Positions 13,677 to 17,855 of a stretch of 17,855 bases of DNA are shown piece after piece. The translations under genes and the position numbers were made by a program. Every line of letters begins with the position of its first letter. The stretch's first letter is position 1. The stretch is from JAVBNU01 sp964617065 (GTDB lineage: Bacteria > Cyanobacteriota > Vampirovibrionia > Gastranaerophilales > Gastranaerophilaceae): positions 1 through 17,855 of the forward strand of contig CAZTVM010000032.1 in assembly GCA_964617065.1 (NCBI GenBank), in the 5' to 3' direction. The notes under the pieces are model-generated. The model ran no database searches, was not told the origin of the DNA, and saw nothing but the letters and a program-made list of their open reading frames with translations.

Positions 13677-14939
13677 ATGAGATTTGACAGTATTTTGGTT
13701 CAAGGGGCTCACAATCCCACTGACAACAGAAGTTGTATCACTGTGCCACTATACCAAACGACGGCATATAGCTTTGAGTCCGTTCAATATTCTGCAGATT
13801 TGTTCGATTTAAAGTGCAGCGGCGATATTTACACGAGGATTTCGAACCCAACAACTCAAGTTTTGGAAGAACGAATTGCAATGCTCGAAGACGGCGTTGG
13901 CGCTTTATGCACAGCTTCCGGCATGGCTGCATCCACAATTGCAGTTTTAAACCTCACAAAATCCGGCGATGAAATCGTCGCTTCTTCAAGTTTGTACGGT
14001 GGGACTCACAATCTTTTAGGTTACACGCTTGAAAGACTAGGCATAAAGACAACTTTCGTTAATTCAGATGACATAACCAATTTTGAAAAAGCAATCAATG
14101 AAAAAACAAAATGCGTTTATATAGAAATGATTGGAAATCCAAAACTAGATGTCGCAGATGTTGAAGGAATTGCTAAAATTGCACATTCACACAATATACC
14201 TTTAATCATTGATAATACGATTGCTACGCCTTATTTGTGTAAGCCTGTTTCTTTCGGTGCTGATATAATAATTCATTCGCTGACAAAGTACCTTTCTGGT
14301 CACGGCAACGTATTAGGCGGTGTAATTGTAGATAGTGGTAACTTTGACTGGAAGCAAAGTGGTAAATTTTCGCAATTTACGGAACCTGATGAAAGCTACC
14401 ATGGGTTAATATACGCAAAAGAGTTCGGTAAAGCAGCTTATATAATGAGAGCACGAGCTAATTTGTTGCGTGATTTAGGGTCTACACTCGCTCCTCAAAG
14501 TGCATTGATGGTGTTGACAGGCATGGAAACTTTGCATCTGAGAATGGAACGTCATTCACAATCAGCGTTAGAAGTCGCTAAATTTCTCAACTCACATCAA
14601 GTTATCGAGTGGGTAAATTATCCTTTGTTGCAAACTTCTCAATATTATAATTTAGCACAAAAATATCTGAGAAAAGGTGCGTCTTCAATTTTAACTTTTG
14701 GTGTAAAAGGTGGCGCTGAGGCAGGTGTAAAACTGTTGGAAAAAGTTAAATTAGCAATACACGCAACAAATATCGGTGACGCCCGCACAATTATTACCTA
14801 CCCATGCTTAACAACACACAGGCAACTCGATGATGCACAACTGAAAGCTTGTGGCATTAGTAAAAACTTTATCCGCTTATCCGTTGGTTTAGAAGATATT
14901 GATGATATAAAAGAAGACTTAAATCAAGCGCTAAAATAG
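13677..14939 (+). CDS. metY: O-acetylhomoserine sulfhydrylase, PLP-dependent
   Basis: Makes homocysteine (or cysteine from related substrates) from O-acetylhomoserine and sulfide, in methionine synthesis. The 420-residue protein is of the Cys/Met metabolism PLP-dependent family: YTRISNPT at 52-59 (PLP phosphate contacts), SGMAAS at 81-86, DNTIATPYL at 179-187, and the PLP-binding lysine K204 in HSLTKYLSGHG. The EPDESYHG segment and the lengthened middle favour the OAH sulfhydrylase branch over cystathionine gamma-synthase. AAAGGAG lies within the end of the preceding gene, and the ATG is 2 bases after that gene's stop, so they share a transcript. The stop directly abuts the convergent permease stop. 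Annotation as MetY is from family resemblance; exact substrate preference cannot be told. Confidence 0.92.
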   Translation: MRFDSILVQGAHNPTDNRSCITVPLYQTTAYSFESVQYSADLFDLKCSGDIYTRISNPTTQVLEERIAMLEDGVGALCTASGMAASTIAVLNLTKSGDEIVASSSLYGGTHNLLGYTLERLGIKTTFVNSDDITNFEKAINEKTKCVYIEMIGNPKLDVADVEGIAKIAHSHNIPLIIDNTIATPYLCKPVSFGADIIIHSLTKYLSGHGNVLGGVIVDSGNFDWKQSGKFSQFTEPDESYHGLIYAKEFGKAAYIMRARANLLRDLGSTLAPQSALMVLTGMETLHLRMERHSQSALEVAKFLNSHQVIEWVNYPLLQTSQYYNLAQKYLRKGASSILTFGVKGGAEAGVKLLEKVKLAIHATNIGDARTIITYPCLTTHRQLDDAQLKACGISKNFIRLSVGLEDIDDIKEDLNQALK

Positions 14940-16169
14940 TTATTCGTAACGCAAAGCCTCGATAGGATTTAGTAATGAGGCTTTATATGCAGGATAATAA
15001 CCGAACGCAATGCCAATTATAGCAGAAAAGCCGAGTGATAAAAAGACCGAAAACGGTGTAATTAAGATGGACATTTCGCTGAAAAATCCTATAGCAAAAG
15101 ACCCAAGTAGACCTACCGCCACGCCAACAATTCCACCTAAAATTGATAACAGTAACGCTTCTATGAGAAATTGAACCCTAATATCATTTGCAGTTGCGCC
15201 GATTGCCATTCTTATACCGATTTCTTTTGTTCTTTCAGTTACAGACACAAGCATAATATTCATAATCCCTATTCCTCCGACTAGCAGTGACACAGAAGCT
15301 ATAGCGCCAAGCAACAGCGACATCGTTCTTACAGCAGTTTTCATGCTGTTCATCATTTCAGTCATGTTTCTAATTTGAAAATCATCATCTTGCGTTTTGC
15401 CAATGTGATGACGGATACGTAACAATTCTTTTATTTGTTCCTCCGCTACATTTACGGAGTCAGCGTCAACTGCTTTTGCATTGATGGAGGAAACCATGCC
15501 AGGGAATGAAGTGCCAAAAACTTTTTTTTGTGCAGTAGTAATAGGTATCATAATGGTATCATCTTGATCTGTACCCATTGCACCTTGACCTTTTTTTTCG
15601 AGGATACCAATAATTTTGAATGGTACCCCACCAATACGTATTGTCTTTCCAACTGGTTCTAAATCGCCAAAAAGATTAAGTACGACAGTACTGCCCAAAA
15701 TAGCGACTTTAGCGACAGAGTTCATATCATCATCAGAAAAATTACGACCATTTTCAACAATCCACTCCCTAATTTCGAGATATTCAGGCGCAACACCAAT
15801 GACCGCCGTAGACCAGTTTTGATTAGCAAAAGTAACTTGTTTAGCTTCTCTCATAAAAGGAGATACATCTGCAATTGCAGGACAATTTTTTTTGATTGCT
15901 GCCACATCTTTTATTGTCAAAGTCGGTAATGTACCTGAGCCCATTCTTAGCCCACCAGACGTAGATGAGCCGGACATAATCATTATCAAATTACTACCCA
16001 TCGATGAAAGTTCATCAGTAATTCGTTTGCTAGCACCGGCACCAACTGCAAGCATAATGATAACAGCGCTTACGCCTATAATAATACCTAAACTTGTCAA
16101 AAGCGAGCGCATTTTGTTTATTTTTAACGATTTTAATGCAATTTTAAATATTGATGAAAAATCTATCAC
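14940..16169 (-). CDS. MacB-type ABC transporter permease
   Basis: A 409-residue permease of the MacB/FtsX superfamily that works with the ATPase encoded just upstream and a periplasmic adaptor. One transmembrane segment lies at about residues 21-44 (SLLTSLGIIIGVSAVIIMLAV), followed by a large extracytoplasmic domain (about 45-275). Three more transmembrane segments fall at about 285-310, 328-355 and 370-395. The ERTKEIGIRMAIGAT coupling helix and NPIEALRYE near the C-terminus are characteristic. Here ATPase and permease are separate genes, unlike the fused E. coli MacB. Translation probably starts at GTG 16169, overlapping the ATPase stop by 3 bases (GTGA). A perfect 8-bp inverted repeat lies at the 3' end (14953-14984). 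Confidence 0.93.
   Translation of the reverse strand: MIDFSSIFKIALKSLKINKMRSLLTSLGIIIGVSAVIIMLAVGAGASKRITDELSSMGSNLIMIMSGSSTSGGLRMGSGTLPTLTIKDVAAIKKNCPAIADVSPFMREAKQVTFANQNWSTAVIGVAPEYLEIREWIVENGRNFSDDDMNSVAKVAILGSTVVLNLFGDLEPVGKTIRIGGVPFKIIGILEKKGQGAMGTDQDDTIMIPITTAQKKVFGTSFPGMVSSINAKAVDADSVNVAEEQIKELLRIRHHIGKTQDDDFQIRNMTEMMNSMKTAVRTMSLLLGAIASVSLLVGGIGIMNIMLVSVTERTKEIGIRMAIGATANDIRVQFLIEALLLSILGGIVGVAVGLLGSFAIGFFSEMSILITPFSVFLSLGFSAIIGIAFGYYPAYKASLLNPIEALRYE
14953..14984. repeat. 8-bp perfect inverted repeat at the 3' end of the permease gene
   Basis: AAAGCCTC at 14953-14960 and GAGGCTTT at 14977-14984 flank a 16-base loop. It could fold as a hairpin in either transcript and sits 13 bases past the metY stop, so it might slow polymerase. 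There is no T-run in either direction, so I do not call it an intrinsic terminator. It is also coding sequence for the permease C-terminus. Confidence 0.4.
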
Positions 16170-16855
16170 TTTACTTTGACCTCATCACTTATTATTTTAC
16201 CGTCTTGAAAACGAACAACTCTTTTACAAAATTCTGCAATATCAGGCTCATGCGTAACCAACACAATTGTTTTTTTGTAATTTTCATTGAGATTTACAAA
16301 AAATTTCATAACCTCAACGCTTGTTTTTGTATCGAGGTTTCCAGTCGGCTCATCAGCCAAAATAATCGGAGCGTCGTTGACAATAGCTCTAGCAATTGCT
16401 ACACGCTGCTGTTGACCGCCGGAAATTTGATTAGGCATGTGGAATTCACGCCCTTCTAACCCCACTATTTTCAAAGCTTGCAGCGCTTTTTCTTTTCTAA
16501 TTTCAGCAGAAATTCCTTTGTAAATCATGGGCAATTCAACATTTTCCAGCGCTGTAGTCCTCGATATAAGATTAAAACCTTGAAATACAAATCCCAGTTT
16601 TGAATTACGAATTTGTGACAGTTTATCTGATTTTAAATTTAAAACATCAATTCCGTCCAAGAAATACGTCCCTGAAGTCGGCTTGTCAAGACAGCCAAGC
16701 GTGTTCATAAAGGTAGATTTTCCTGAGCCGGAAGCGCCCATTATAGCGACAAATTCTCCGATTTCTACAGTCAAAGACACATCATCAAGCGCATTGAAAA
16801 TGCTATCAGCTTCACCGTACGTTTTTATTACATTTTTTATGTCAATTAGCGCCAT
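16166..16855 (-). CDS. MacB-type ABC transporter ATP-binding protein
   Basis: A 229-residue ATPase of the LolD/MacB family that powers the permease encoded next to it. Walker A GASGSGKST at residues 40-48, the Q-loop FVFQGFN at 89-95, signature ISGGQQQR at 144-151, Walker B IILADEP at 164-170, the D-loop TGNLD, and the H-loop His in VTHEP (H202) are all intact. A short N-terminal segment IDIKNVIKTYG is typical of the family. The ATG overlaps the stop of the adaptor gene by one base (TAATG). The stop overlaps the permease start. The three-gene order suggests a tripartite efflux or lipoprotein/peptide transporter; the outer membrane channel (TolC) is not in the window. Confidence 0.95.
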   Translation of the reverse strand: MALIDIKNVIKTYGEADSIFNALDDVSLTVEIGEFVAIMGASGSGKSTFMNTLGCLDKPTSGTYFLDGIDVLNLKSDKLSQIRNSKLGFVFQGFNLISRTTALENVELPMIYKGISAEIRKEKALQALKIVGLEGREFHMPNQISGGQQQRVAIARAIVNDAPIILADEPTGNLDTKTSVEVMKFFVNLNENYKKTIVLVTHEPDIAEFCKRVVRFQDGKIISDEVKVK

Positions 16856-17855
16856 TATAAAAACCTTGGACCTTTTTGTTTTTTCTTTTTGCCGTCATCA
16901 ATGGAAAGAATTACCTTGTCACCTAATTTCAATTCATCGGTAATTATTTCAGTATAAGTATCATCACGAGAGCCGGTCTTGATGGATATACGCATAGGTT
17001 TCTTACGCTGCATAACCCAAAGACCTTGCTTATCGTACTTTTGACCAGAGCCATCAGTTATCGGCGTAAATTTGAGTGCTGCATTTCTTGCACATAAAAC
17101 ATTTTCTTTTTTGCTTGTAATAATTGATACATTAGCCGTCATTCCCGGTTTTAGTTTGTCCTCATCGTTGTCTACATCGATAATTACGCTGTACGTGACC
17201 ACATTCGAAACCGTCGTCGGAGATATACGGACTTGTTTTACTTTCCCTTTAAATATTGCGTCTGGATAACCATCGAGCGTGTAATCAACGTCTTGTCCTT
17301 CTTTCACTTGTCCGATATCAGCTTCAGAAACATTTGTCTCTATTTGCATTTTTGTTAAATCCTGAGCAACAATAAACAAAGTTGGAGTGTTGAAGCTCGA
17401 AGCAACTGTTTGCCCTTCATCGACTTCTCTTGAGACCACTATACCATCTACAGGTGAAATAATTTTTGTATAACGTAAATTTGCGTTGGCAGTGTTTAAT
17501 TCAGCTTGACGTTGTGAAATTTGGGCTTTTGCTGCTGCTACTTTCGCTACATCTGATTTGTATGTTGATGAAACTAAATCGAGCTCACTTTTCGCTACAA
17601 AATTGCGTTTGTATAAATTGTTATACCTTACGAAAGTTTTTTTGTCATTGTCTGCGATACTTTTGACTTGATTGTAATTAGCACGTGCGTTTTCGAGATT
17701 AGCTCTTGCTTGATCAACTTGTGCTTGAAATATAGAAGTATCTATTTCTGCAAGTATTTGCCCTTTTGTAACTTTTGAGTTGTAATCCACATAAATTTTG
17801 CTTATCATACCTGAAACCTGTGAACCAATATTCACAGACGTAATCGGATTTATTA
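16855..17855 (-). CDS. MacA-like periplasmic adaptor (membrane fusion protein), N-terminus outside window
   Basis: Periplasmic adaptor that links the MacB-type pump to an outer-membrane channel. The frame is open to the window edge: residues before the first apparent start read INPITSV and run into NIGSQVSGMISKIYVDYNSKV, which is family-typical, so the GTG at 17835 is an internal valine. The domain order of the part seen is: a first half lipoyl strand region, an alpha-helical coiled-coil hairpin (about 35-115, with repeated QARANLENARANY-type heptads), the second lipoyl half (ISPVDGIVVSREVDEGQ), a beta-barrel domain (KMQIETNVSEADIGQVKEGQ), and a membrane-proximal domain. The C-terminus ends in a lysine-rich tail (KKKKQKGPRFL). 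The N-terminal signal/anchor is missing because the window ends. Its stop overlaps the ATPase start by one base. Confidence 0.95.
   Translation of the reverse strand, partial: INPITSVNIGSQVSGMISKIYVDYNSKVTKGQILAEIDTSIFQAQVDQARANLENARANYNQVKSIADNDKKTFVRYNNLYKRNFVAKSELDLVSSTYKSDVAKVAAAKAQISQRQAELNTANANLRYTKIISPVDGIVVSREVDEGQTVASSFNTPTLFIVAQDLTKMQIETNVSEADIGQVKEGQDVDYTLDGYPDAIFKGKVKQVRISPTTVSNVVTYSVIIDVDNDEDKLKPGMTANVSIITSKKENVLCARNAALKFTPITDGSGQKYDKQGLWVMQRKKPMRISIKTGSRDDTYTEIITDELKLGDKVILSIDDGKKKKQKGPRFL

Noticed and set aside
15892..16459. Frames antisense to the MacB-type permease and ATPase
   Set aside because: Both are shadows of well-supported coding sequence and have no binding sites.
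1..17855. CRISPR array, insertion sequence or phage genes
   Set aside because: No direct repeat array, transposase, integrase or structural phage gene is visible.

Overview
The window looks like a chromosomal segment from an AT-rich, Gram-negative-type bacterium. The envelope inference rests on a MacA/MacB-type efflux system and a dTDP-sugar/rhamnan polysaccharide locus. Translation uses the standard code, strong AAGGAG-type ribosome binding sites, and several TTG or GTG starts. A Tic20-like membrane protein, the AT-rich composition and the general gene style suggest a non-photosynthetic relative of Cyanobacteria (Melainabacteria/Gastranaerophilales). This is an inference with moderate confidence; no 16S rRNA gene or other decisive marker is present. 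I see no mobile element, CRISPR array or prophage gene.

Layout. (1) 1-2841 is the edge of a surface polysaccharide locus: the 3' part of rfbA, a family 2 glycosyltransferase, a small 57-residue ORF with its own expression signals, and, on the other strand, an RgpF-like rhamnan synthesis protein. (2) 2863-5171 (minus strand) is a compact unit: an unrecognised coiled-coil protein with a MerR-like N-terminus, the CCA-adding enzyme, and a tRNA-Ser(GGA) that lacks an encoded CCA and sits 8 bases after cca. The RgpF-like gene follows the tRNA directly. (3) A divergent promoter region (5172-5339) separates that unit from nadB-nadC, two steps of NAD synthesis that are translationally coupled. (4) 7810-11008 (minus strand) holds rsmG and a large AAA-type ATPase with tetratricopeptide repeats. 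(5) 11196-14939 (plus strand) is a long same-direction run: rpsF, ssb, rpsR, a protein built of TPR repeats, a Tic20-like membrane protein, and O-acetylhomoserine sulfhydrylase. (6) 14940-17855 (minus strand) is a three-gene efflux operon: MacA-like adaptor, MacB-type ATPase, MacB-type permease.

The genome is tightly packed. The three convergent junctions have gaps of 7, 0 and 0 bases, and many co-directional genes overlap by 1 to 14 bases. Most of the content is housekeeping. The less ordinary parts are the MerR-like/coiled-coil protein upstream of cca, the placement and 3' end of the tRNA-Ser, the ATPase-TPR protein with a possible leaderless promoter, the Tic20-like gene in the ribosomal operon, and the 57-residue ORF. 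I found no convincing evidence of a wholly new multi-gene system.
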